Shown here piece after piece: positions 8,035 to 16,788 of a stretch of 64,000 nucleotides of DNA. The notes under the pieces were generated by a model. The model was not told the DNA's origin and did not search any database. It saw only the letters and a list, made by a program, of their open reading frames with translations. The stretch is taken from positions 310,001 through 374,000 of the forward strand of contig NZ_FNAN01000007.1 of NCBI RefSeq assembly GCF_900101885.1, read 5' to 3'. A program made the position numbers and the translations under genes. How positions within the stretch are numbered: position 1 is the stretch's first letter; every line of letters starts with the position of its first letter. The stretch is from Dyadobacter soli (GTDB lineage Bacteria > Bacteroidota > Bacteroidia > Cytophagales > Spirosomataceae).

Positions 8035-11000
8035 ATGACGCGTGAAAGCCTACAATCCGGACTTCTGTTCCTTGCGCTTTTTTGCGCCGCCGGAAGTACC
8101 CTAGCCCAACGAAAGGACAAAACACAGTCTACCCGGACGGGGGTGTACACGCCCGAGCAGGAACTGGCAGGTTTCAAAGTAGCGCCGGGATTTGTGATAG
8201 AACTCGTCGCCAGCGAGCGCGACAGCATTATTAATCCCGTAGACCTGACTTTCGACGACGCGGGCCGGCTTTGGACCCAAACGGCCCGAATGTACCCCCT
8301 CGACCCGATTGCCGACATTCAATGGGAAGAATTGCTCCGGCTGATGGACGACCAGAATGCGCAGAAGAACCATCCCAATTTCAAACGCATTCTGGAACTG
8401 TACCAGGGCAAGCGGAAGGGCACCGACAAAATCATCGTGCTCTCCGACCTGTACGGCAAAACGCCGGTTAAATCATCGGTGTGGGCCGACGGCCTTACCA
8501 TTCCGATGAGCATATTGCCCTACAAAAACGGCGTGTTCGTCGCGCAGGGCTCGGAAATGTTTTTCCTGGACGATGCCAATCACGACAGCAAGGCCGACAA
8601 CCGCCTGCCGCTGCTGACCGGTTTCGGTTTCACGGACACGCACACGATGGCGCATACGCTCGTGCGGGCACCGGGCGGCTGGGTCCATTTCAGCCACGGC
8701 GGACTCAACAAGGGTGAGGTAACGTCGCTCACTGGCAATGGCAAAGCCAAAATCGATTTCAGCAAAATCGGGCGGTTTTCGTTCGACGGTAAAAAGGTGG
8801 AAGTGGTGAGCTCCGGGCTAAACAATATCTGGGGTTTCCAGCTTCGGCATAATGGGCAATGGTACGGTTCGGAGGCCAACGACCTCGGCTATTCGGTGGT
8901 ACAGCTGGAACCCGGCGTGGGCTTCCCCGGCATCGGTAACGACCGGATACGGCCCTACCAGCCCTTTATGCCGCCATTGCACGAGTTCCGGGTGGGCGGC
9001 ACGGGTATTTCCGGCACCGCATTCGCCGACGACGCTTCCGGCTCGTTTCCCGACGAGTACAAGGATGTCGCATTCCTCGCCAACCCGATTACCAGTTCGA
9101 TCAATGCCGTGAAAATGGTACGGAACGAGGATGGTACCGTTACTTCCAGCCACCTGCCCGACCTGCTTACTTCGGAGGACGACTGGTTCCGCCCCGTAAA
9201 CATGGAGTTCGGGCCGGACGGCTGCCTTTACATTGCGGATTGGTACAATAAAATCGTGTCGCACAACGAGTTGCCCACTACCCACCCCGACCGCGACAAA
9301 ACGCACGGACGTATCTGGCGTATCCGCCACGTAAGTCAGAAACCGAGGACAGTACCTGATTTTTACGAAGTCAAAACGGACGATCTGCCCCGTTACCTCA
9401 CATCGCCATCGCTTTGGGAGAAGCGTGCCGCCTGGCACCAGATATCCGACCGGCCGGCCACAGAAACTTCCCGGCTCGTGCCGCAGCTCATTGCCATTGC
9501 CTCGAAGGAATCCAACGACCCCGTCTCGCGCATTCATGCATTATGGGCGCTGGAAGGCATCCGGCACTACGACGCCGCATTGCTGTCGGAGTTGTTAAAA
9601 GCCAATTCGTCGGATGTGCGCAGGGAAGCCATTCGCTCGCTGAACAGTTTTGGATTGAGCGCTGCCGACATTGCGGCGGCCACGGAAAAGCTGATCGACG
9701 ATGCTAACCCGGCGGTACGCTCGCAGGTGATCCGCACGCTGGATGAAGCGGGTGCGGGCGATCCCAGGTCCGTGGCGATCCTGGTGAAAGCGGCCCGGCC
9801 CGAGTTGCCTGGTAATCAAATGGGCGGCAGTTACGAGCGGCGGTTTGAGCGTTATCTGGTCAGAAAAGCATTGGAACGGTCGCCGGGAACATTGCTGCAA
9901 TATGTGAATGCACCGGCAGCACAGGAAGCCCCCGCCGTAAATATGCTTTGGGCGGTGCAGGCATTGCCGGCAGCCGAAAGGGATAAGGCATTCCTGCAAT
10001 TCTGGCCAAAAGCGAAATTGTCGGCACTGGACGAATCGACGTTCGTGAGTATGGCCGCAATGCTGCCGAACCCGGACATTTACCAGGCTATGAAGCAAAT
10101 GCTGAACGATCCGGCGCAGGCCAGGACTTATCTCGGCTTTGCCGTGCAAAACCAGTCGCAGGTGCAATCGTCCGCATTGTCTGAACTCCTGGCGGTGCCG
10201 GTAAACACTTTGCTGCAAAGCACCGAAACGGCCGACCGCAACCTTGCATTGGACGTAGCAGGCCGTTACCGCATCGCGGGTGCCAGGGATGCCGCCGCCG
10301 CGCTGGTAACCGATCATACTCCGGATGCTACATTGAAATTAGCCCTCAAAGTATTGGAAACTGTCCCCTCGAAAAGCGAGCCGTTGTTTTTGAAAATGGT
10401 CACCAATGAAAATCTCAGCTTTGACATCCGCGCGGCGGCCCTGGGAAGCCTCGTGAAAGCCAATCCGGCCAAAGCCCGGCAGGCCGCTACGCAATGGCTT
10501 TCGGCATTGAACGAGCAGGAGAAGAATGATTTGGCCGATGTACTTTCAGCCTCCGTGCAAGGCTCCGGGCTTCTTTTGACAATGTATGATAAAAAACTGC
10601 TTCCACTCTCCGCATTTGATCTTTCGGCTGCCGAGCGCATTGCCGGTGCTACCAAAAACGACGCCCGCAGCACGGCAATCGTGAATGGCGTCAAAAAGCG
10701 CGAGGAGACCAAACGGAAGGAGTTCAAAGGGAAACTGACCAAATATATGACTATCGCCGAGAAGCATGGCGGAAATGCGGAAGCAGGAAAAGTACTTTTT
10801 CAAACATGCCTGGCCTGCCATCAGGTGGGCAGCCAGGGACAAAGCATCGCCCCGGCGCTGGACGGCTCGGCCAACCGGGAGAACGAGTCGTTGCTCACAG
10901 CCATTCTGAATCCCGACGCGGCGATTGAATCCGGCTATGCGGTTTACAGGGTGACCAGGAAAGACGGCTCCCAAATGGAAGGTTACCTGGTCAACAAGGA

Positions 11001-11175
11001 CAACCAGGGTACGACGCTCGCATTCATGGGTGGCGGGAAGAGCTTTATCGAAGCGGGCGCGATCAAAAGCCAGGGGTTCCTCGGCGGGCGGTCGTTCATG
11101 GTCAAAGGGCTCATCGATAATTACAGCGATCAGCAGGTGGCGGATTTGCTGTCTTACATCCGTACATTGAAGTAA
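8035..11175 (+). CDS. PVC-type haem-binding protein: beta-propeller, HEAT repeats and C-terminal cytochrome c
   Basis: 1046-residue exported protein. A signal peptide (ends near TLAQ) is followed by a propeller domain of the putative membrane-bound dehydrogenase family (FKVAPGFVIELVASERDSIINPVDLTFDDAGRL and MEFGPDGCLYIADWYNKI), then alpha-helical HEAT-like repeats from about 460 to 850 (AIRSLNSFGL, VIRTLDEAGAGDP), then a c-type cytochrome domain with CLACH at residues 925-929 and the family's LNPDAAIESGYAVYRV. This architecture is widespread in Planctomycetes, Verrucomicrobia and Bacteroidota and is linked to periplasmic oxidation of sugars or other organics; the actual substrate is unknown. 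Only 39 bp separate it from the Tm-1-like gene, so they probably form an operon. Confidence 0.9.
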   Translation: MTRESLQSGLLFLALFCAAGSTLAQRKDKTQSTRTGVYTPEQELAGFKVAPGFVIELVASERDSIINPVDLTFDDAGRLWTQTARMYPLDPIADIQWEELLRLMDDQNAQKNHPNFKRILELYQGKRKGTDKIIVLSDLYGKTPVKSSVWADGLTIPMSILPYKNGVFVAQGSEMFFLDDANHDSKADNRLPLLTGFGFTDTHTMAHTLVRAPGGWVHFSHGGLNKGEVTSLTGNGKAKIDFSKIGRFSFDGKKVEVVSSGLNNIWGFQLRHNGQWYGSEANDLGYSVVQLEPGVGFPGIGNDRIRPYQPFMPPLHEFRVGGTGISGTAFADDASGSFPDEYKDVAFLANPITSSINAVKMVRNEDGTVTSSHLPDLLTSEDDWFRPVNMEFGPDGCLYIADWYNKIVSHNELPTTHPDRDKTHGRIWRIRHVSQKPRTVPDFYEVKTDDLPRYLTSPSLWEKRAAWHQISDRPATETSRLVPQLIAIASKESNDPVSRIHALWALEGIRHYDAALLSELLKANSSDVRREAIRSLNSFGLSAADIAAATEKLIDDANPAVRSQVIRTLDEAGAGDPRSVAILVKAARPELPGNQMGGSYERRFERYLVRKALERSPGTLLQYVNAPAAQEAPAVNMLWAVQALPAAERDKAFLQFWPKAKLSALDESTFVSMAAMLPNPDIYQAMKQMLNDPAQARTYLGFAVQNQSQVQSSALSELLAVPVNTLLQSTETADRNLALDVAGRYRIAGARDAAAALVTDHTPDATLKLALKVLETVPSKSEPLFLKMVTNENLSFDIRAAALGSLVKANPAKARQAATQWLSALNEQEKNDLADVLSASVQGSGLLLTMYDKKLLPLSAFDLSAAERIAGATKNDARSTAIVNGVKKREETKRKEFKGKLTKYMTIAEKHGGNAEAGKVLFQTCLACHQVGSQGQSIAPALDGSANRENESLLTAILNPDAAIESGYAVYRVTRKDGSQMEGYLVNKDNQGTTLAFMGGGKSFIEAGAIKSQGFLGGRSFMVKGLIDNYSDQQVADLLSYIRTLK

Positions 11176-11214
11176 TATGCCCGATATAGCCGATGTTTAA
11201 CTATTATTGCATTT

Positions 11215-12465
11215 ATGTCATTTTCCAATAAAAGTATTCTAGTACTCGGTTGTTTCGATACCAAAGGCGACGTGTTTGCATACCTCCGCACATGCATTCT
11301 CGCCCGTGGCGAAAGCGTAATCACCGTTAACACAGGCATTTTCGGCACTACCGATGCATTCCCGGTCGATTTTGAAGCCGAGCTCGTCGCGCAGGAGGCG
11401 GGTGGCGACATTGCCAACCTCCGTCGCGACCGCGACCGTGGCAGGGCTATCGACGTAATGGGCAAAGGCGCATCACGGCTGGTAGGCAGGCTGTATTCCG
11501 AGGGAAAGATCAAGGCGGTGATCGGGACCGGCGGCGGTGGCGGCACCTACATTGCGCTATCGGCTATGCAGCAAATCCCCTTCGGCGTGCCCAAGCTATG
11601 CCTTACCACATTGGCAACCAAAGACCTTTCACGACAGATCGGCGATAAGGACATTATGCTCATTCCGTCGGTAGTAGACGTGGCCGGTACCAACCATATT
11701 CTCAAACGCCTCGTGGAACAAGCCGCGGCCGCGATATGCGCTATGGCCAATGTGCAAACTGCCGCAGAAAGTACTTCGCGCAGCATTGCCATCAGCATGT
11801 TCGGGAATACTACCCGCTGCGTAGACAAATGCACCGAGCTCCTTCAAAAGGAAGGATACGAAGTCCTTTCTTTTCACGCCACCGGTGTAGGAGGCAAAAC
11901 CATGGAGTCGCTCATCCGCGAAGGCTTTTTCGACGCCGTACTCGACATTACCACCACGGAGCTCGCCGACGATCTCTGCGGCGGCATTTGCAATGCAGGC
12001 CCGGAGAGGCTGACGGCGGCGGCCGATATGGGCATACCGCAGGTAGTGGTGCCGGGCTGTATGGATATGGTCAACTTTGCACACCTGGATACCGTACCCG
12101 CCCAATTTGCCCACCGTCACCTGTACAGCTGGGCGCCCGATGTGACCCTCATGCGTACAGACGCCCGCGAGAATGCGATCCTGGGCGAAACGCTCGCACG
12201 CAAGGTCAGCCGCTCGGCGGTGCCTGCGTCCATTCTACTGCCATTGAAAGGCGTATCACAAGTGGATTCGGAAGGCGGCATTTTCTACGACCCCGCTGCG
12301 GACGAAGCGCTGTTTGACGCCATACGGAAACATACCTCCGCCAATGTGGAGGTGATCGATGCAGACCTGCATATCAATGACCCGGCATTCGCGCAGCTGC
12401 TCGTAACGACGCTGCTCGGCGTGATGCAAAAAGCAGGCAATGCCGCCGCAACCGAAAAAAGCTAA
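11215..12465 (+). CDS. Tm-1-like ATP-binding (UPF0261) protein
   Basis: 416 residues matching the UPF0261/Tm-1-like family over its whole length: VLGCFDTKGDVFAYLR at the N-terminus, the glycine-rich IGTGGGGGTYIALSAMQQIPFG loop, and the second domain with SMFGNTTRCVDKC, LSFHATGVGGKTMESLI and a C-terminal LHINDPAFAQ. In plants the homologous domain is the N-terminal half of the tomato Tm-1 protein. Its bacterial role is not settled. The next gene encodes the family's partner domain, which in plant Tm-1 is fused in the same chain. Cytoplasmic; no signal peptide. Confidence 0.92.
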   Translation: MSFSNKSILVLGCFDTKGDVFAYLRTCILARGESVITVNTGIFGTTDAFPVDFEAELVAQEAGGDIANLRRDRDRGRAIDVMGKGASRLVGRLYSEGKIKAVIGTGGGGGTYIALSAMQQIPFGVPKLCLTTLATKDLSRQIGDKDIMLIPSVVDVAGTNHILKRLVEQAAAAICAMANVQTAAESTSRSIAISMFGNTTRCVDKCTELLQKEGYEVLSFHATGVGGKTMESLIREGFFDAVLDITTTELADDLCGGICNAGPERLTAAADMGIPQVVVPGCMDMVNFAHLDTVPAQFAHRHLYSWAPDVTLMRTDARENAILGETLARKVSRSAVPASILLPLKGVSQVDSEGGIFYDPAADEALFDAIRKHTSANVEVIDADLHINDPAFAQLLVTTLLGVMQKAGNAAATEKS

Positions 12466-12533
12466 GTGTATTGCATTACTTCAAAAGACTATTCAGTTTT
12501 ACATTTTTTTAAAACAATACAACACCAAACATT

Positions 12534-13397
12534 ATGCCTAATCCATGGACAGGGAAAGGAAATCCCTATACCAAACAGGAAGTGAGAGACCGTCTTAAAA
12601 GCACCCTGGACCAGGGAAAAGCCATTATCGCGGCGGGCGCCGGTACGGGTATCAGTGCCAAATTCATTGAAAAAGGCGGTGCAGACCTTATTATTATATA
12701 CAATTCCGGCCGTTTCCGGATGTCGGGACATGGCTCTACCGCCGGCCTGATGGCTTATGGCGATGCCAATGCGGTGGCGATGGAGATCGGCGAGTTCGAA
12801 GTGTTGCCGGTGGTGGAAGAGATACCGGTAATATGCGGCGTGCACGGCTCGGACCCGCGCCGTCGGATGTGGCACCATTTGCTGAAAGTCAAAGAAATGG
12901 GCTTTTCGGGCGTCAATAACTTCCCTACCCACAGCATTGTGGACGGGCATTTCAGGCAAGTACTGGAAGAAACCGGAATGGGTTTTGCGAAAGAAGTGGA
13001 GATGATCCGGCTAGCAACCATGATGGACCTCTTCTCGATCGTGTACGTGGCAACGCCTGAGGAAGCTCGCCAAATGGCGGAAGTAGGCGCCGACGCCATC
13101 ATCGCACACGTAGGCACAACCGTAGGCGGCTCCGTAGGCGTGGTCGACGCGACATGCTCCATGGACGAGGCCATTGCCCGGACCCAGGAAATCGGCGACG
13201 CCGCGCGAAATGTCAACAAGGACGTATTCGTACTCGCCCACGGCGGCCCCGTCAACACCCCCGACGACGTTCGCGAAGTACTATCCAAAAGCGACATCCA
13301 CGGCTTCGTAGGCGCATCGTCCCTCGAACGCATGGGCGTAGAACAGTCGCTGACTGATCTGACCAGGGATTTTAAGAGTATTGTTTTGAACAGATAA
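12534..13397 (+). CDS. TIM-barrel phosphoenolpyruvate-hydrolase-like protein (C-terminal half of Tm-1)
   Basis: 287 residues of the PEP-hydrolase/TIM-barrel signal-transduction family. Visible marks are AGAGTGISAKFIEKGGADLIIIYNSGRFRM near the N-terminus (shown here only in part), GVNNFPTHSIVDG, and the C-terminal FVGASSLERMGVEQ. It begins 68 bp after the UPF0261 gene on the same strand. Together they correspond, domain for domain, to the two halves of the plant Tm-1 protein, so a physical complex is likely. Chemistry in bacteria is not established; relatives are annotated as PEP mutase or hydrolase-like. Ends the operon before a strong hairpin at 13468-13505. Confidence 0.9.
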   Translation: MPNPWTGKGNPYTKQEVRDRLKSTLDQGKAIIAAGAGTGISAKFIEKGGADLIIIYNSGRFRMSGHGSTAGLMAYGDANAVAMEIGEFEVLPVVEEIPVICGVHGSDPRRRMWHHLLKVKEMGFSGVNNFPTHSIVDGHFRQVLEETGMGFAKEVEMIRLATMMDLFSIVYVATPEEARQMAEVGADAIIAHVGTTVGGSVGVVDATCSMDEAIARTQEIGDAARNVNKDVFVLAHGGPVNTPDDVREVLSKSDIHGFVGASSLERMGVEQSLTDLTRDFKSIVLNR

Positions 13398-13405
13398 TTT
13401 AGTTT

Positions 13406-13429
13406 AAATCGGAATTATAATACCGATTT
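13406..13429. promoter_or_regulatory. HipB-type operator, copy 1
   Basis: Inverted repeat AAATCGG-N10-CCGATTT (arms 13406-13412 and 13423-13429). Its 24 bases are the exact reverse complement of 13475-13498, so one protein dimer can be expected to bind both. It lies 127 bp upstream of the HipB-like start. Confidence 0.6.
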
Positions 13430-13467
13430 ATATTTAAATACTGTTAGAATAGCTGTCCAATCTCATT

Positions 13468-13505
13468 TAGCCCAAAATCGGTATTATAATTCCGATTTTG
13501 GGCTA
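13468..13505. promoter_or_regulatory. HipB-type operator copy 2, also a terminator-like hairpin
   Basis: Perfect 14-bp arms TAGCCCAAAATCGG (13468-13481) and CCGATTTTGGGCTA (13492-13505) around a 10-bp AT-rich centre. The inner 24 bases mirror operator copy 1. On the plus strand the stem is followed by TCTTTTTC, so it could also end the upstream Tm-1 operon. A degenerate third site with the same AAATC-N12-CCGAT spacing covers 13536-13557 and overlaps the HipB start codon. Confidence 0.55.
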
Positions 13506-13555
13506 TCTTTTTCAAGAAAAGCTTTATCTTAGTGGAAATCAGTAACAAAATACCG

Positions 13556-13786
13556 ATGAACAGAGATGAGCTAGGGAGCTTTATAGCTTTGCGTCGCCAG
13601 GATTTGGGTCTCAGGCAAGAAGATGTCGCTGAAATGGCAGGGCTGACGGCCAAAACGCTTTACACAATCGAACGCGGCAAGGGCAATCCGTCATTGCATT
13701 CACTGGAAAAACTGCTGGATGTTCTCGGGCTGAGCATTAACCTCACTATAAAAATGACAGGCAATGAGAGGGCGGGTTTACAATAA
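13556..13786 (+). CDS. hipB: HipB-like XRE-family antitoxin/repressor
   Basis: About 76 residues from the ATG at 13556. An upstream in-frame non-ATG start would add eight residues and cut into the operator region. The helix-turn-helix is LGLRQEDVAEMAGLTAKTLYTIERGKGNPSL, a standard Cro/CI fold of HipB type (only key parts quoted: QEDVAEMAGL and TIERGKGNP). In Hip modules HipB binds operator dyads and neutralises the kinase. Its stop codon overlaps the kinase start (TAATG), so the two are translationally coupled. Two matching dyads upstream fit autorepression. Confidence 0.88.
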   Translation: MNRDELGSFIALRRQDLGLRQEDVAEMAGLTAKTLYTIERGKGNPSLHSLEKLLDVLGLSINLTIKMTGNERAGLQ

Positions 13787-14754
13787 TGGAGTGCTACCGG
13801 AATGCGAACCAGGAATTCTGCCCGAAATGCACGAAACGGCTTTTTGATGGGACAAAAATACCTGCCACCTTGGCTTTTGCCGCCCCAAAGGCTGACAATC
13901 TTTACGATTTCCAGAAACACACTACACACCTCTCAATCTCGGGCGTTCAGCTTAAATATTCACTGCGACGCGAGGGTAGTCAATTGGTGCTAAGTGAAAA
14001 TATGGGCGAATACATTATCAAACCTATTCCGCCGTCCGCGCAACTGGTTGCCATAGAGGATGCTCCGGAAAACGAGCATCTCACCATGCAGATTGCCGAA
14101 CAGATCTTTAAAATCCGCACCGCAGCGAACGGACTGGTATATTTCAGCGACGGCCAGCCAGCCTACATCACAAGACGATTCGATTTAAAAGCCGACGGGA
14201 CCAAGTACCAACAGGAAGATTTCGCACAGCTTTTGAACAGGACGAGCGCATCGCACGGCCAAAACTATAAATATGACGCTACCTACGAAGAAATCGGAGT
14301 ACTGATTAGAAAACATGTGGCAGCGGCGACACCGGCGCTCGAAGCGCTTTTCAGATTGGTAACTTTCAATTATGTGGTCGGCAACGGTGATGCCCATCTC
14401 AAAAACTTTTCTCTCATGCAACTTGAAACGGGCGAGTACCGCCCGACCCCGGCTTACGATCTGGTATGCACCAAACTGCACACACCTTATGAAAGCGACA
14501 TTGCCTTGGAACTCTACGACGGATGCCTGGATGCGGAATTCTATGGCGCATACGGCTACTACGGCAGGCTGGATTTCATGGAATTTGCGAATCGACTCGG
14601 GATCGTACCAAAAAGGGCCTCAGCGATATTCGATGGATATATCAAACAGCAAGAACAAGTTACCGACCTGATTCAGAGATCCCTCTTATCTCAGGAAAGT
14701 AAGCGCAAATACATTGCCATCGTAAACGACAGACTCAATCGCATCCGATCCTGA
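13786..14754 (+). CDS. HipT/HipA-type serine/threonine kinase toxin
   Basis: 322 residues. The kinase core is intact: the gating loop SISGVQLKYSL (Ser50 and Ser52, matching the SIS motif of HipT), the ATP-contact YIIKPIP, the catalytic GNGDAHLKNFS with Asp202, and PAYDLV with Asp225 as the likely metal ligand. Relatives phosphorylate aminoacyl-tRNA synthetases, which stops translation. The N-subdomain 1 of classical HipA is absent, as in HipT, but no separate HipS gene lies between it and hipB. A short Cys-bearing N-terminus (CYRNANQEFCPKCTKRLF) looks like the remains of the small zinc-finger-like segment seen in Bacteroidota relatives. Codons are somewhat more AT-rich than in neighbouring operons, which suggests transfer. 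Confidence 0.88.
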   Translation: MECYRNANQEFCPKCTKRLFDGTKIPATLAFAAPKADNLYDFQKHTTHLSISGVQLKYSLRREGSQLVLSENMGEYIIKPIPPSAQLVAIEDAPENEHLTMQIAEQIFKIRTAANGLVYFSDGQPAYITRRFDLKADGTKYQQEDFAQLLNRTSASHGQNYKYDATYEEIGVLIRKHVAAATPALEALFRLVTFNYVVGNGDAHLKNFSLMQLETGEYRPTPAYDLVCTKLHTPYESDIALELYDGCLDAEFYGAYGYYGRLDFMEFANRLGIVPKRASAIFDGYIKQQEQVTDLIQRSLLSQESKRKYIAIVNDRLNRIRS

Positions 14755-14862
14755 TTATTTCCAATCCGTTTACACATCGGGCAACAAATAGTTTTCTCCC
14801 AAAAACAAGCCTGAAAAGCAATCGCAGGTTAGCTTTGCGCTTCCACAAAAAACCGAAGCATA

Positions 14863-15090
14863 ATGGCTACCATTATCGATCTTTCCAAGACGATTTCATA
14901 TAATAAAAGTGACCCGTGGTTTATGCGCATCAAGGTGAAGCATAAGCCGCACAGTAAGAGCACGTTCCTGATACGGTTCCTGCTCGGGTTGCCGGGGAAG
15001 TTGTTTCCGTCCCGGTTTGAGGGCTGGGCGGACGACAAAATTGTCGGCCAGGGCGTGAAAGTAATGGGTATCGACCAATGGGGAGGATAA
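14863..15090 (+). pseudogene. N-terminal remnant of a cyclase-family (kynurenine formamidase-like) gene
   Basis: 75 codons. IIDLSKTISYNKSDPWFMRI followed by KHKPHSKS, GLPGKLFP and GWADDKI matches, from memory of the family, the first 65 or so residues of a Bacteroidota metal-dependent cyclase of the kynurenine-formamidase fold (about 250-330 residues). The expected continuation with the HSTTHxDAP metal site is missing: the frame ends in MGIDQWGG and a stop, and only 71 bp remain before the next gene. So the protein is cut to about a quarter, and no active site is left. A small functional protein cannot be excluded. The intergenic stretches on either side hold no other gene. Confidence 0.5.
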
Positions 15091-15161
15091 ATTATGAAAT
15101 CCTCCCTATTTTAGCGTCCCGCATGTTTTAATACTCATTTACATCAAGACCGACCAGTTCG

Positions 15162-16577
15162 ATGAACCGAAACTTATTTTTGAAGAATGCCGCCCTGCTG
15201 GGCACCGGAATGATGATCGGCAAAATGCCGGCCTTCGCCAAACCCGATTTCCCAACCGTGCGCGTGCCTGCCGACAAGCGGCATTTCACCAGCGCGGCGG
15301 TGGAAGGGGCCATCAAGGAATTCCAGTCGAAAGTGAAAGACCAGGAACTTGGCTGGCTTTTCGGGAATTGTTTTCCCAACACCCTCGATACCACCGTTAC
15401 CCACAAAACGGAAGGCGGCCGCCCCGACACCTATGTGATCACGGGTGATATCGACGCCATGTGGCTGCGCGACAGTACGGCCCAGGTGTGGCCTTACCTG
15501 CATTTTATCAAACAGGACCAGCCGTTGCAACAGCTCGTCGCCGGGGTGATCAACCGCCAGACTGCCTGCATCCTGCGTGATCCTTATGCGAATGCATTTT
15601 ACGACGACCCTGCCAAAGTGGGTGAATGGAAGGACGACGATACCGATATGAAACCCGGCCTGCACGAGCGCAAATGGGAGATCGATTCGCTCTGCTATCC
15701 GATCCGCCTCGCGCACAAATACTGGCAGCTTACCGGCGATACGTCGCCATTCGATGCCAGCTGGCAAAAAGCCATTGCACTGACACTCAAAACTTTTAAA
15801 GAACAACAGCGCAAGGAAGGCAATGGCCCTTACCGTTTCCAGCGCAAAACCGCCTGGGCCACCGACGGCGTACCGATGAACGGCTACGGCTACCCGGTGA
15901 AACCCGTGGGCCTCATTTGCTCCGCATTCCGCCCTAGCGACGATGCCACGATTTACTCATTCCTGGTCCCTTCCAATTTCTTCGCAGTAACGAGCCTGCG
16001 GCAGGCCGCCACCATGCTAGGCAAGCTGAATGGCGAAAAAACGCTCATTTCGGAGCTAACGGCGTTGGCCAGCGAAGTAGAGCAGGCATTGAAACAGCAC
16101 GCGGTTGTGACGCACCCGCAATACGGGAAGGTGTACGCATACGAGGTGAATGGCTTCGGCAGCTATAACCTCATGGACGACGCCAACGTACCGAGTCTGC
16201 TGGGAATGCCCTACCTGGACGCCATGCCCATTTCCGACCCTATTTACCAGAATACCCGCAAACTGATCCTCTCGCTAAACAACCCGTTCTTCTTCAAAGG
16301 CAAAGCGGCGGAGGGCATCGGCGGCCCGCATATCGGACTGGATATGATCTGGCCCATCGGCATTACTATCCGCGGGATGACCAGCAATAATGACAAGGAG
16401 ATCCGCGAATGCATTCAGATGCTGAAAAAGAACCACGGCAGCACCGGCTTCATGCACGAATCTTTCCACAAAGACGATCCGACCAAATTCACACGCTCGT
16501 GGTTTGCGTGGGCTAACACTCTGTTCGGCGAGTTCCTGTGGGAGACTTATAAATCCAAGCCGCAGCTGCTTGCTTGA
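15162..16577 (+). CDS. Glycoside hydrolase family 125 (exo-alpha-1,6-mannosidase)
   Basis: 471 residues, the usual size of GH125. An N-terminal export signal ends near MPAFAKP. The family signature is clear: TYVITGDIDAMWLRDSTAQV, then ERKWEIDSLCYPIRLAHKYW, AWATDGVPMNGYGYPVKP and MHESFHKDDPTKFTRSWFAW. GH125 enzymes are inverting mannosidases that remove alpha-1,6-linked mannose from N-glycans or yeast mannan; here it should act in the periplasm. No SusC/SusD pair or other carbohydrate enzyme is adjacent, so it looks like a lone gene. Confidence 0.93.
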   Translation: MNRNLFLKNAALLGTGMMIGKMPAFAKPDFPTVRVPADKRHFTSAAVEGAIKEFQSKVKDQELGWLFGNCFPNTLDTTVTHKTEGGRPDTYVITGDIDAMWLRDSTAQVWPYLHFIKQDQPLQQLVAGVINRQTACILRDPYANAFYDDPAKVGEWKDDDTDMKPGLHERKWEIDSLCYPIRLAHKYWQLTGDTSPFDASWQKAIALTLKTFKEQQRKEGNGPYRFQRKTAWATDGVPMNGYGYPVKPVGLICSAFRPSDDATIYSFLVPSNFFAVTSLRQAATMLGKLNGEKTLISELTALASEVEQALKQHAVVTHPQYGKVYAYEVNGFGSYNLMDDANVPSLLGMPYLDAMPISDPIYQNTRKLILSLNNPFFFKGKAAEGIGGPHIGLDMIWPIGITIRGMTSNNDKEIRECIQMLKKNHGSTGFMHESFHKDDPTKFTRSWFAWANTLFGEFLWETYKSKPQLLA

Positions 16578-16590
16578 TAAGCCCGTTTTG

Positions 16591-16642
16591 TCGCCTCCGG
16601 GATCGCTATTGCCGCTCTGGTAATGCGCGATGCCGGAGGCGA
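16591..16642. repeat. Inverted repeat after the GH125 gene
   Basis: Arms TCGCCTCCGG (16591-16600) and CCGGAGGCGA (16633-16642), with a further matching ATCGC/GCGAT just inside. A stable hairpin 14 bp after the GH125 stop. It lacks a clean T-run on the plus strand, so termination is possible but not proven. Confidence 0.4.
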
Positions 16643-16788
16643 AAAATGCTTCCGCATGAGACAATCGTTGGCTAATCAAAAGGACACGTAAAAATATTTC
16701 GACGACCAGAAAATTTTTGATACGAAACCATCGTAGTACAAGAGAAGTCCGGGAAGTTTATTCAGCATAATATCTTTCGTCTTCTTGT

